DNA of 64,000 nt from contig JAHJQN010000008.1 in NCBI GenBank assembly GCA_018819225.1, forward strand, positions 177,421-241,420, read 5' to 3'. This document shows, one piece after another, positions 17,177-26,465 of the stretch. Source of the DNA: Microcaldota archaeon (GTDB lineage Archaea > Micrarchaeota > Micrarchaeia > Norongarragalinales > SBBD01). Position 1 is the first letter of the stretch; each line of letters begins with the position of its first letter. Under the pieces are notes generated by a model. That model did not search any database, was not told where the DNA came from, and saw nothing but the letters and a program-made list of their open reading frames with translations. The position numbers and the translations under genes are program-made.

Positions 17177-19759
17177 TCATCTCTTTTTCGCGTCCAGTTT
17201 CGCCTGCCATTCAATGATTTCTTTATCAATACCCGCCATTAATTGGGCGTATTGTCCGTAATCGATTTCCCGTTTCATGAATTTTTTAATGAGTTGCACC
17301 CGTTGTTCCTCGAGGCCCAGTATGCGATTCGAAACCTCGCGTTCCAACTGCTTGACAGACGGTGGAACCGGCGCCCGTTGTCTAAACGCAAAAAAGGCCA
17401 TGACCGCCAGCAAGGCAAGAGCGGCCAATGCGGCGAGAATAAACGTATACATTCGGGTCGTTTCCTGCTGGCGCTCTAATAAGTTGCTTAAACGCGATCC
17501 CACTTCCTGCCATAACAAACGCGCCTCATCCGTTCGCCCCTTTCGCTCGAGCTCATCCGCAATCAACATCATTCGCCGCAATTCATCGGCCTCATCACTG
17601 TCTCCGAGTTGCGCAATATATTTCTGGAGTTCTCGCAAGCGTTCTGGAGACAGTACGGGAGATGAAACATTCGTTTCAGATCCGTTTGAAATATTCGGTT
17701 TACCGGTTGGAGATTGACAGTTTGGAATCGAAATGGGATAACACATGCCTTCCACGCACGTATCCTGCGTGCAATCGTTCGCATCATCACAAATAACATG
17801 ACAACACAAATCCCGTTTCACGCAGTCCCTCCAGTATCCGTTGATACACGAGCGCAACCCATCACATTCATTGACGACGCAGGTCGTCAATGCGCCTTCC
17901 GGACTGCAGGGTTCAAGAGTAGGCGTTGGCGTAAAGGTCGCATTTCCAGGAGGCGTTGGCGAGGCATTGGCTTCGCATTCATCGGCGCAACAACGCCCAG
18001 AATCCGATGCATTGAGCCATTCGTCTCCGGGACACGTCTCTTCCTGGCCGCAAATATGGCCGTCCTGATCCGCGCACGTGGGAAACGGGGTAGGCGTTGG
18101 CGAGACGCCCGAACACGGCCCAACAGAAACAAAATCATCACAGCAATATTGTCCTTCCTCGGCAATGTCTCCTCCGCACGCGCAATTTTCGGAAATGATT
18201 CCTTCACGGCACGCATTCATCAACAAAACCGCTTCATTCGTTGCCAGCATAACGCTTTGAACCGGTTCCGGAGATAGCGTTCCGTCAATATTGACGATAT
18301 GAAACGCTTCCCCATACGTCTTACTTTGATCGTTTAAGAAAATCTCTTCTTCCAAACTAAATGATTGGCATTCGGGAGTCGGGTCACCGCACTGCAAGGG
18401 TTTCCAGCGCGCCAGCACCAACCCGTAATCAAAATTGCGCGCCATGACAATAAACGCATGCTGACCAACGACTCCTCCGCAAACGGGTGCTGCGCCGGAA
18501 GTCAACCAATCAAAAAAGTTGTTGGTGCCCGTATTTCCTTGAAAATCACGAACGCCTCCGCGATTGATTTTGGGAGCCCCCAGATTCACCTCCACCATGG
18601 GATTCCATTGGTACGCTTGAGCGGAATCGCCACCCATTCGCTCGTTATATCCATAAAACAAATTCGGGTTCTGCACCAAATAATACTTCGCAATGGAAAA
18701 CGCGCGGGTTTTATCCCAGCCCGGAGAGGTCACATCATTAAATGAGAACACGCTCATTTCATGTCCTCGATTCGTCGTGATGTCCCACGTTTCGTGCAAA
18801 TCAAAACAATCCTTAATCCAAGAAGGCGTATTCATCTCTCCGTCATTCTTGGGGTTGACCCAGCTTAACGGAGTGATGTGATCCAATTCGTCTATCGCCT
18901 CGTTTCCATAATATTCTTCAGGATCAATGGTGTCCATGGAGGTTACATCGTTGATGAAGAACAGGTTGGGGTGAGATGAACGGAAATTAAAAGCGATACT
19001 CGAATAATGTGAAAAGTAAGAATCAGCATAATGGGTTTGCGGATTTATAAAATCCGAATACTCCCTTGTTTTTTCAACGTATGGAACCGCTCCATTATAC
19101 TCGTCTTCCGGTAAATACACGTTGTCTTCCCAGAAGAATCCGTCCGGAGTATTGGCTCCGGAATACGTTTCAGATAGTAATCTTTCTAAATACCACAACG
19201 AGAAAACATGAGGAATGGGCCCGATATAGTTACGATGCCGCCATCCTTCAGTATACAACATAGAATCAGCCGGGGGGGCTTGAGACTGTTGCAGCTCTTC
19301 CGCATCACTACGATCACATTCCGACGGGGGATTCGTCGGATCGCACGTCATCTCCTCCTCGTTGACCAGATTACAACCTGGAACTGGATTCTGTCCGCTA
19401 AGTTTAACGTTGCATTTATGATGGAGAAATACTTTTTCAACCTGGTAATCTAATAATCCATTATCTAACTGGAAATCACTAAGCAACTGAGCGTAATCCG
19501 CTAAGATATAATTCATTCTGGCTATTGGCACCAAACGAACGCGTAAATTACGAGACCGAATAGCTCCCAAATTGTTTTCGAAATTTCCAATAGCCGTATC
19601 GTAGTGAGTGGCAATAAACAGTCTACTGTTCTGAAAATCGTCAGGACCCGAATCAGGCGCGTAAAAAACCGTGTTGATCCAGGGAAAGTAATCAATGGAT
19701 TCCGTCGCACTCGCGAAAGGGGCGAATAAAAGGATGACCATAACGTAAGCGATGCGCAT
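17177..19759 (-). CDS. large surface protein with Cys-rich region, membrane anchor and cytosolic coiled coil
   Basis: 860 residues. Signal peptide (1-18), a ~500-residue extracellular N-terminal domain rich in Trp/Tyr/Asp, a Cys-rich region (about 520-680) containing modules such as CDDANDCTQDTCVEGMC, a linker with coiled-coil potential, one transmembrane helix (about 772-791) and a 69-residue cytosolic coiled coil (VKQLEREVSNRI...). The large domain has a faint look of a sugar-active (beta/alpha) protein but no catalytic motif I can name. Function unknown; part of the surface-protein cluster. Confidence 0.65.
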   Translation of the reverse strand: MRIAYVMVILLFAPFASATESIDYFPWINTVFYAPDSGPDDFQNSRLFIATHYDTAIGNFENNLGAIRSRNLRVRLVPIARMNYILADYAQLLSDFQLDNGLLDYQVEKVFLHHKCNVKLSGQNPVPGCNLVNEEEMTCDPTNPPSECDRSDAEELQQSQAPPADSMLYTEGWRHRNYIGPIPHVFSLWYLERLLSETYSGANTPDGFFWEDNVYLPEDEYNGAVPYVEKTREYSDFINPQTHYADSYFSHYSSIAFNFRSSHPNLFFINDVTSMDTIDPEEYYGNEAIDELDHITPLSWVNPKNDGEMNTPSWIKDCFDLHETWDITTNRGHEMSVFSFNDVTSPGWDKTRAFSIAKYYLVQNPNLFYGYNERMGGDSAQAYQWNPMVEVNLGAPKINRGGVRDFQGNTGTNNFFDWLTSGAAPVCGGVVGQHAFIVMARNFDYGLVLARWKPLQCGDPTPECQSFSLEEEIFLNDQSKTYGEAFHIVNIDGTLSPEPVQSVMLATNEAVLLMNACREGIISENCACGGDIAEEGQYCCDDFVSVGPCSGVSPTPTPFPTCADQDGHICGQEETCPGDEWLNASDSGRCCADECEANASPTPPGNATFTPTPTLEPCSPEGALTTCVVNECDGLRSCINGYWRDCVKRDLCCHVICDDANDCTQDTCVEGMCYPISIPNCQSPTGKPNISNGSETNVSSPVLSPERLRELQKYIAQLGDSDEADELRRMMLIADELERKGRTDEARLLWQEVGSRLSNLLERQQETTRMYTFILAALAALALLAVMAFFAFRQRAPVPPSVKQLEREVSNRILGLEEQRVQLIKKFMKREIDYGQYAQLMAGIDKEIIEWQAKLDAKKR

Positions 19760-19803
19760 AAACGCCCTTAACCCATCTCGGAATAAAAAGATGCTGGAAA
19801 AGA

Positions 19804-20121
19804 CTATTTCTCCAGGGAAACGCCAATAGCGCGCTTAATGAGTGCCTGAATGTTTTCCTTCGCCGCTTCTCCGGTTGCGCTCACTTGGACGACCACGGGC
19901 TTAGAAATGAGTTCCAAACGGCGCTTGGTTTTCAACGCGAGACCCTCGAAATACGCGTCTTCCAGAATAATGATGCCCACATCCGCGCGGTCAAAAAGCT
20001 GGTTTAATTGGGCATCGGCTTCCTCGGGCGTAATCTCGTAGTTTTCTTGAACGCCGACGAGTTGGAAGCCCAACACCAAATCCTTCCCCCCAACCACCAC
20101 GATCTTATCCATATTCATCAC
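19804..20121 (-). CDS. atpF: A/V-type ATPase subunit F
   Basis: 105 residues; central-stalk regulatory subunit. IVVVGGKDLVLGFQLVGV and DVGIIILEDAY are typical. Overlaps atpC by four bases (ATGA). It is the last ATPase gene here: no A, B or D gene follows, as it usually would. Confidence 0.9.
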   Translation of the reverse strand: MMNMDKIVVVGGKDLVLGFQLVGVQENYEITPEEADAQLNQLFDRADVGIIILEDAYFEGLALKTKRRLELISKPVVVQVSATGEAAKENIQALIKRAIGVSLEK

Positions 20122-21149
20122 GCGGAAAACCGGAACAGCATACTTTTCAGCTCTTCCGTAAACTTAAACTGCTTGGCGTACGCGATTTTTCGAATCGCGC
20201 CAATCTCCAATTGTTTCAAATACAAATAACTCATAATCGTGCTGAAATCCAGCACGCTCAAACGCAATTTGCGCATCACGTAACCGTAAAATCGGCGTTC
20301 CAACGCGATTTCCAAAGGAACCAGCGAACCGTTACTGCGCACCTCCGCAACAGCATCCACTGCTTTCGGATACTCCTTGGCCACCCGATCCAATATCTTG
20401 TCGAAATCCTGCAGCTTATTGAGATCATTGATCAGCAAATGATGCTTACGCACGAAGAACTCAGAACAATCGCGTTTAGGATCCATGCGTTTGACGCGCA
20501 AGAGAATCATTAAGTCCATTAACGCAATACGCATGCGCACCAAATCCGCGACAAACGGCGCTTTTTGTTTCTCCGCCAAATTCAGCAATTGATGGAAACG
20601 GTACGCATTTAACGCGCGAATGTACAAGCGGAAATCCCTTGTTTTATCGTAAGCCAACGCCTGTTGCTGAAGCGATTTTCCGAATTCCGAATTCTGCAGG
20701 GCGCGAATCACCGCTCCCACCGACTCCTTTTCCATCAAGGAATCCAAATTACGTTTGCTTTCCGCATTCAAAATGACCAAATCGGTTTCTTGAATCGAGG
20801 CCCCCGTGTCCTTGACCGCCAAAACCGTTGCCAAATTCTGCACTTCATATTCTTGCAGCATCACGTCCAGCATACGCTCTCCTTTTTTCGGAGTGAATTT
20901 CATGATCTTGGCCAGGGTATGCTCCAAATCCGTTTTCAATGCATGCGCGATCAGTTCCATGCCCTCGAACTTCGTGCTTGAAGCCACAAAGGCATCGCGG
21001 TACTCGGTTTCCTCCAACAACTCAATTAATTCGGCAATACTAGGCACCTCCAACAGCTCCCGGAACTTGCTTTCAGTGAACAGCTTGCTCTTCATGCCTT
21101 TTATTCGCGCATTCGCGTACGCGTAGGTGAGATCCAATAGTCCATTCAC
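20118..21149 (-). CDS. atpC: A/V-type ATPase subunit C
   Basis: 343 residues, mostly helical, the family length for the subunit that links the central stalk to the rotor ring. YAYANARIKGMKSKLFTESKFRELLE is the conserved N-terminus. Four-base overlaps with atpE before and atpF after show tight translational coupling. Confidence 0.9.
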   Translation of the reverse strand: MNGLLDLTYAYANARIKGMKSKLFTESKFRELLEVPSIAELIELLEETEYRDAFVASSTKFEGMELIAHALKTDLEHTLAKIMKFTPKKGERMLDVMLQEYEVQNLATVLAVKDTGASIQETDLVILNAESKRNLDSLMEKESVGAVIRALQNSEFGKSLQQQALAYDKTRDFRLYIRALNAYRFHQLLNLAEKQKAPFVADLVRMRIALMDLMILLRVKRMDPKRDCSEFFVRKHHLLINDLNKLQDFDKILDRVAKEYPKAVDAVAEVRSNGSLVPLEIALERRFYGYVMRKLRLSVLDFSTIMSYLYLKQLEIGAIRKIAYAKQFKFTEELKSMLFRFSA

Positions 21150-21703
21150 TTGAATAACTGTTCGAACGCTTTCTGCTTGACGACTTCATCGTTTTGTTCG
21201 AGCAATGCTTCGAACGTGTTATTGATTTTCACGCGACCATCCGCCGACACGACGATCACGCCACCCGCTGTTTCAATGGGCGGGCCCAATGAACCGAATC
21301 GACGGGCAAACACCGCGTCTTCCTTTCGCACCAGCAGCTTGCTCTTGCTGCCCACTTCACTCGTGCCTTGACGAATCAGTTTCTCCAGCAGAACGTAATA
21401 CTCCTTCTTGTTCTTCGTTTGCTTCGCGAGCAGTACGCGTACACGCCCAACAACCTCTTCCACGAGATCGAACCGGGCGTCCTGTACAATGCGTGTCGCC
21501 TTAAGTTTAGCCGCAGAGACTTGCGTACGCTCCTTTTCAGCGAATTCCAAAGCGTTTTTGCGTGCCTTCTCAATGATATATTGTCCGTTGGCTTGCGCTG
21601 CTTCACGGATTTGCTTACACTCCATATCCGCTTCCTTCTCGAGGCGATGGACTTCCGTAGACGTCTTTCGCCGGAGCTCCTCCTTCAAATTAGTGAGGGT
21701 CAT
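21146..21703 (-). CDS. atpE: A/V-type ATPase subunit E
   Basis: 185 residues; peripheral-stalk subunit that pairs with subunit H. Charged N-terminal coiled coil (about 5-100) and a globular C-terminal part (GGVIVVSADGRVKINNTFEALLEQ) as in the family. Overlaps atpC by four bases. Confidence 0.9.
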   Translation of the reverse strand: MTLTNLKEELRRKTSTEVHRLEKEADMECKQIREAAQANGQYIIEKARKNALEFAEKERTQVSAAKLKATRIVQDARFDLVEEVVGRVRVLLAKQTKNKKEYYVLLEKLIRQGTSEVGSKSKLLVRKEDAVFARRFGSLGPPIETAGGVIVVSADGRVKINNTFEALLEQNDEVVKQKAFEQLFK

Positions 21704-21737
21704 GTCGCTTCATCCAAACCGGAATGGGTTTCGAACG

Positions 21738-21974
21738 CTAACCAATACCCGGAATCTTTCCGATCAAGAAGAACGCGACCAAGAAACCAAGAATAACCAT
21801 GGTTTCGGGAATGGCCATAAGAATCAACACATTCGTGAACGTGCCGTCCTTTTCGGCCATGAGGCCCATACCTGCCGAACCTATTGTGGACTGCGCCCAC
21901 GCCGTAGCGAGTGCCGCAGCACCAACGGATAAACCGGCTCCCAATCCAATGAGCCCTGCCGTCAAATCTACCAT
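21738..21974 (-). CDS. atpK: A/V-type ATPase membrane rotor subunit K (c subunit)
   Basis: 78 residues, two transmembrane helices with the ion-binding Glu in AIPETMVILGF of the second helix. Start ATG at 21974, placed after GAGGTG; an upstream in-frame GTG lies inside that Shine-Dalgarno and is unlikely. One hairpin only, so the ring is built of small subunits. Ion specificity (H+ or Na+) cannot be decided by eye. Confidence 0.9.
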   Translation of the reverse strand: MVDLTAGLIGLGAGLSVGAAALATAWAQSTIGSAGMGLMAEKDGTFTNVLILMAIPETMVILGFLVAFFLIGKIPGIG

Positions 21975-22060
21975 ATCATCCAACACCTCTATTTCGTTAT
22001 CTTTGAAAGAAAAAAATATAAACCCCCGCTCGGATTCACGAGGTACTTAAAGCGTATATT

Positions 22061-23959
22061 TCAAGGTTCGCCTTTCTCCCGTAACGGCTTAAACGCCACC
22101 CCTCCCCCTTCATAAAACTTTGAAAAGAACTCCACGTAATGCAGTCGCAACGTCTGAATCGAGGATTCGAACAATCCTAACGTCATGGCCCCTATTTGTC
22201 CGAACACGAAAATAAGGAGGAACGCCACGAAACCAAGGAACGCGCCGATATCAAATGGTTTCTGCAGGGTTAGCATGGCCCATGTGCCGGCAAAATCAAC
22301 AGGAACCTGGTTGATGATGATCGCGAGAACGACTCCGGAAATGCCGAGTGCCGCAATACGCAAATATGAAAGCACGTTACTGATGAGCCCCGGAAGCTCC
22401 AGCAAATGCGTGGGCGACTCCAGCTTCGCGATCCCGCCCAATCCCAAGACCAACAAGCCAACGGAATACGGGTAGGGCATCCAGAACTTTAACGGCACCA
22501 GAAACTCGAGCAAGGAAATGTCGGCGTTCTGAATCACGATGGCAATCAACGAAAGCTCGACGACAAGCCACGACAGCTTCGCGATCGCATGCTTCATATG
22601 CCTTTCCTTGAACTGCGTAAAGAATCCCAGTAAAAAGCCCATGGCGACGTGAATGGCCCCCACTAAAATCGACAAATTGATGAGGGTTTCGGGATGCTCC
22701 AACCGGTGCAGCAAGGGATGCAGTTCAATGCCGAACAAGTCCTCTCGACCAAATGCCTCCCCGTAAATGAAACCAAATACGATCGTGCTAAAGGCAGCCA
22801 ATGCGAGCATGCCCGCAATGCGTTTCACCAACGCGTTTTTGGACTTGAGTTTCAAGAACAACGCCAAAAAGAAGCTGATGAGTCCATACCCGATATCTCC
22901 CAAGATCATGCCGAAGAACAACGGAAACGTCAAGAAAATGAAAAGCGTCGGATCCAAACTGTAACTCTTCGGAAGCGAAAAGAATTCCACTAAAAACTCG
23001 TACGGTCGAACGAGCTTCGCATTCGAGAGCTTGCTGGGCGGTAAATCGTTCGTTTCAGGGTATTCGTAAAATACGTTGGGAATGCGCGCTAAACGCTTCT
23101 CGAAATCCAGAACGTCATTATCCGTAATCCATCCCTCCACCACGGAAAAGTGAGCGGTTTTGCCGAACTTGAATGGCAGCTCCGCTTTCACGGCCAGTAC
23201 CTTCAAACCCGCCTTCACTTCCTGAAGCTTCGGACCGTACTGCTCGCGATACGTCTTCAGCCGTTCCTTCGCGTTTTGTAACTGCGATTCCGTCACGGCG
23301 AGCTCGCCCTCCACTTTGCTGAGTGCTTCCCCGAAACCCTCTTGCACGTCCGGAATCGCGTGCACAATCACACCGTATTTTAACACCAGCACGTTCACGT
23401 CCGTTTCCATGCGCACGTCAAAAGCTAACAACGCGTACCGCTTGCCATCATCGTTAACATACAATAATTCATGCGGAATAGTCTTCAGCTCGGCTTTCAA
23501 CTTCTTTTCCGTGCCCGGCTTCAATTCAAAGTAAACGAATTGCACGGAAGCCCCTTCCAAATGAGTCGAATCCACATATAACTTGCGGAACGGCAACAAG
23601 TCTTCTTTCCGCTCCACTAAGTGCTCCTTCTTCGCCTGCAATTCCTGAATGTCTTTTTGAATGCGTTCCGCATCATGCAAGCGCAGTTTCCCGTACTGCT
23701 TCTTCGCTTCTTCCAATGAATAAATCGGGGCCTCCGGCGCTTCCGGCTTAATGTGCAGCTGATGCTCCATCGCCCGCAACTTAATCAACATCTCGGAAAT
23801 GGGTTCGAACGAGGACAAGGGACGATCCAAATCCGATACTTGGCAGTCACGGACATCAATATCCCCGAAATCGTACAACGAACCGATCACGGACTCGACG
23901 CGATCCTTTAACGTAATGACGCGAACCTTCCGCATCTTCTGCAAATCCAGCATGGCCAT
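22061..23959 (-). CDS. atpI: A/V-type ATPase subunit I (a subunit)
   Basis: 632 residues. Cytosolic N-terminal half with coiled coils (residues 1-330), then about seven to eight transmembrane helices beginning near FIFLTFPLFFGMILGDIGYG, the conserved first-helix block. It forms the ion path with the K ring. Lies between atpH and atpK in the operon. Confidence 0.93.
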   Translation of the reverse strand: MAMLDLQKMRKVRVITLKDRVESVIGSLYDFGDIDVRDCQVSDLDRPLSSFEPISEMLIKLRAMEHQLHIKPEAPEAPIYSLEEAKKQYGKLRLHDAERIQKDIQELQAKKEHLVERKEDLLPFRKLYVDSTHLEGASVQFVYFELKPGTEKKLKAELKTIPHELLYVNDDGKRYALLAFDVRMETDVNVLVLKYGVIVHAIPDVQEGFGEALSKVEGELAVTESQLQNAKERLKTYREQYGPKLQEVKAGLKVLAVKAELPFKFGKTAHFSVVEGWITDNDVLDFEKRLARIPNVFYEYPETNDLPPSKLSNAKLVRPYEFLVEFFSLPKSYSLDPTLFIFLTFPLFFGMILGDIGYGLISFFLALFLKLKSKNALVKRIAGMLALAAFSTIVFGFIYGEAFGREDLFGIELHPLLHRLEHPETLINLSILVGAIHVAMGFLLGFFTQFKERHMKHAIAKLSWLVVELSLIAIVIQNADISLLEFLVPLKFWMPYPYSVGLLVLGLGGIAKLESPTHLLELPGLISNVLSYLRIAALGISGVVLAIIINQVPVDFAGTWAMLTLQKPFDIGAFLGFVAFLLIFVFGQIGAMTLGLFESSIQTLRLHYVEFFSKFYEGGGVAFKPLREKGEP

Positions 23960-23987
23960 AAAAGGTTCCTTAAATAGCTGTATTCCA

Positions 23988-24332
23988 TCACGAAGCCTTA
24001 AGCACGAGAGGCAATAATTTCTCCGCCACGCGCTCCACGTCCTTTCCGCGCTTCAAGCGCTCCGCTTCCTTCTCCGCATCCTCAATAATCGCATCGCACT
24101 CGCTTTGGATGCGCTTGAGCTCGGCATCCAACACTTTCTTCCGCTCCTTTGCCGCTTGTATGCGCGAATTCTCCACGATTTTCTGTCCGTCCTCCTTGGC
24201 GGCTCGAATGGTTTCCGCCTTCTTTTCCTCCGCCTCTTCCATCGTCTTCGAAGCCCGCGTTTCCTCTCGCTTCAATTCTTCGAGGTTTTCAGAAAATTCT
24301 TTTTCCGTGTTCGCTTGAAGTGGTTTCGCCAA
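23988..24332 (-). CDS. atpH: A/V-type ATPase subunit H (peripheral stalk coiled coil)
   Basis: 114 codons from a TTG start at 24332. The open frame continues upstream to an ATG at 24395, but a strong Shine-Dalgarno GGGAGGTG (24340-24347) lies 7 nt before the TTG, giving an N-terminus LAKPLQANTEKEFSENL that fits the family. Nearly all coiled coil rich in Glu, Lys and Ala. First gene of the ATPase operon. Confidence 0.8.
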   Translation of the reverse strand: MAKPLQANTEKEFSENLEELKREETRASKTMEEAEEKKAETIRAAKEDGQKIVENSRIQAAKERKKVLDAELKRIQSECDAIIEDAEKEAERLKRGKDVERVAEKLLPLVLKAS

Positions 24333-24410
24333 CTGGCAGCACCTCCCACTAGTTCGTTTGGAATCATTCCAGAAATACGGTCGGGGGTTTCCCAATGGAT
24401 TACTGGCAAA

Positions 24411-24422
24411 CCATATTTAAAA
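24411..24422 (-). promoter_or_regulatory. TATA box of the ATPase operon
   Basis: On the minus strand TTTTAAATATGG lies about 80-90 bp before the atpH TTG start, leaving a leader of roughly 50 nt that carries the Shine-Dalgarno site. Confidence 0.45.
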
Positions 24423-24452
24423 GCCTTGGGAATCCGAGGACTTTGCGAGGGA

Positions 24453-25706
24453 TTACGTGCCTTCCGTCCACGAATTCAAGTACTTTTCCTGCGCGGACGT
24501 CAACGAATCGATTTTCACGCGATATGCTTCGAGCGTTAAACGCGCGATCCCCGCATCAATATCGCGAGGAATCTCATGAACGCCGGGCGCGAGCTTCCCC
24601 TTGTTCTTGAGAAGATACTCGGATGCCAACGCCTGCGCAGCAAACGACATCTGCATCACTTCCGAAGGATGACCTTCTGCTGCCGCGAGATTGGCCAAGC
24701 GCCCTTCCCCAATCAAATACAAGTGCTTGCCGTCATCGAAATCGAATTTTTCGAGGTGCGGACGAATGGTTTCCACGTGTTTCGCCATCTGGCGCAACGC
24801 CTCCACTTGAATCTCGCAATCGAAATGCCCGGAATTCGCTAGCACCGCACCACTCTTCATCAATGCGAAATGGTCTTTCGTTAACACGTCCTTGTCACCC
24901 GTTACCGTAACAAAAATATCTCCGATTCGCGCCGCTTCCTTCATGGGCATGACTTCAAAACCATGCATCACCGCATCCAGCGCCTTAACGGGATCCGTTT
25001 CCGTGACAATAACGCGCGCGTTCATACCGCGAGCCTTCATCGCCAACCCTTTCCCGCAATACCCGAATCCCGCGACCACGAAAATGGATCCGGCAATCAA
25101 TAGATTCGTCGCGCGCAAAATACCGTCGAGCGTACTTTGAGAGGTTCCTTGAACGTTGTCAAACATGTGCTTCATCGGCGTGTCGTTAACGGCAATGACC
25201 GGGAACTTCAGCGCCTTATCCTTCGCCATGGCCCGCAATCGGATCACGCCCGTCGTCGTTTCCTCCTGCCCGCCCCATATGCCTGGAAGCAATTCCTTGC
25301 GTTTGGAGTGAAGCGTGCTAATCAAATCCGCGCCGTCATCGATCGTGATATGCGGTTGGGCATCCAATACGGCATTCAAGTGTTTGTAATACGATTCATG
25401 GTCTTCTCCGTTGACTGAAAAAATGCGAAATCCGTCTTCCGCTAAAGCCGCCGCCACGTCGTCCTGCGTGCTCAACGGATTCGAAGCGCACAACGATACT
25501 TCCGCACCGCCCGCGCGGAGCGTGCGCACTAAAACCGCGGTTTCCTTGGTGACATGAAGACACGCGGCAATACGAACGCCTTTGAACGTTTTTTCTTTCT
25601 GAAACCGTTCCCGAATCTTTAGCAAGACGGGCATATGGCGTTCCGCCCACTCAATCTTCTTCTGACCTTGAGGCGCTAGTTTTACGTCTTTCACATCATG
25701 ATCCAT
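24453..25706 (-). CDS. ahcY: S-adenosylhomocysteine hydrolase
   Basis: 417 residues; splits S-adenosylhomocysteine to adenosine and homocysteine using bound NAD. VAGFGYCGKGLAMKARG is the NAD-binding loop; NVQGTSQSTLDGI and ANSGHFDCEI are family blocks. Start ATG 25706 because GGGGAG lies 9 nt upstream; the in-frame TTG at 25715 abuts that site. Length suits the archaeal type without the eukaryotic insert. Confidence 0.95.
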   Translation of the reverse strand: MDHDVKDVKLAPQGQKKIEWAERHMPVLLKIRERFQKEKTFKGVRIAACLHVTKETAVLVRTLRAGGAEVSLCASNPLSTQDDVAAALAEDGFRIFSVNGEDHESYYKHLNAVLDAQPHITIDDGADLISTLHSKRKELLPGIWGGQEETTTGVIRLRAMAKDKALKFPVIAVNDTPMKHMFDNVQGTSQSTLDGILRATNLLIAGSIFVVAGFGYCGKGLAMKARGMNARVIVTETDPVKALDAVMHGFEVMPMKEAARIGDIFVTVTGDKDVLTKDHFALMKSGAVLANSGHFDCEIQVEALRQMAKHVETIRPHLEKFDFDDGKHLYLIGEGRLANLAAAEGHPSEVMQMSFAAQALASEYLLKNKGKLAPGVHEIPRDIDAGIARLTLEAYRVKIDSLTSAQEKYLNSWTEGT

Positions 25707-25812
25707 AGAATCCAACTCCCCATTAAAATGATGGAACGGCTCGTCGTCTTATTCGAATAACATCCACGAATCCCGCAATCTCTTGGAAGGCCAAGCTATA
25801 AAAAGCTATTTC

Positions 25813-25822
25813 GATATACAAA
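25813..25822 (+). promoter_or_regulatory. TATA box of the L41e gene
   Basis: GATATACAAA lies 29-38 bp upstream of the L41e ATG at 25851; a second TATA-like TATAAAAAG lies at about 25797. Confidence 0.4.
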
Positions 25823-25850
25823 CGATGTCAATACATCTAGAGGATTGTTC

Positions 25851-25964
25851 ATGGGTGCACGACCCCGAAAATGGAAAAAGGCCGGACGCATGCGCTGGAA
25901 GTGGATCCGAAAGCGCAGGCGCCGCTTGAAGCGAAAGATCAAACGCCGAGTTGGCGAGCTCTAA
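25851..25964 (+). CDS. ribosomal protein L41e
   Basis: 37 residues, too short for usual gene calling. The C-terminal [19 protein letters not shown] is the tiny, extremely basic L41e helix of archaeal and eukaryotic large subunits; a 13-residue leader [12 protein letters not shown] precedes the more usual start Met14. A TATA box is at proper distance. The product bridges the two ribosomal subunits in known structures. Confidence 0.85.
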   Translation: MGARPRKWKKAGRMRWKWIRKRRRRLKRKIKRRVGEL

Positions 25965-25972
25965 CGCGCTAG

Positions 25973-25981
25973 ATTTAAATA
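25973..25981 (+). promoter_or_regulatory. TATA box of the 26003 gene
   Basis: ATTTAAATA lies 22-30 bp before the ATG at 26003, fitting a leaderless mRNA. Confidence 0.4.
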
Positions 25982-26002
25982 CGTACGCTGCCTGCTCTAC
26001 TC

Positions 26003-26452
26003 ATGAAGAGGGGAGTCGTTTTTGCGGTCCTAGTACTCTCATTGTGGACCTCGTTTGTGGCGGCGGACGTGATTTACTTGCATTGCCCAACCATTTTCAC
26101 GAAAAGTATTTCGAACATCACGGCCAACTATTTTCAGGATCCCGGAACCGGACCTGCACCGGCATGCAACGGCTTGAACGTCACCATTGACGGCCAAGAA
26201 GCGATCCGTATTTGGTGCGTGCAAAACGGGCTCATGAAATTCGAGCTATCGACTCCCGAAGCGAAAACGTATACCCTGGTGGCCACGTCAAACACGGATC
26301 CCGTGTTCGGAGGGGACGGCACGCAGGAAAGCTGCACCGTGCGAAGAAGCTCGTTCAACGTCAACATCACTGTTCCCGATATTCCGATATTAATGATCCC
26401 CCTCATCCTCGCCGGAGGACTGTTATTCATCCGAAGAAAAAAATCGGTTTAA
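26003..26452 (+). CDS. small exported protein with C-terminal membrane anchor
   Basis: 149 residues: signal peptide (1-21, ending VAA), an extracellular domain of ~100 residues with five cysteines, then a hydrophobic helix (about 126-142) and RRKKSV at the end, an anchor pattern seen in archaeal surface proteins. No known domain. It precedes rfcS by only 13 bp and may be co-transcribed, although a functional link is not obvious. Confidence 0.6.
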   Translation: MKRGVVFAVLVLSLWTSFVAADVIYLHCPTIFTKSISNITANYFQDPGTGPAPACNGLNVTIDGQEAIRIWCVQNGLMKFELSTPEAKTYTLVATSNTDPVFGGDGTQESCTVRRSSFNVNITVPDIPILMIPLILAGGLLFIRRKKSV

Positions 26453-26465
26453 ACTCGTGAAGCGC

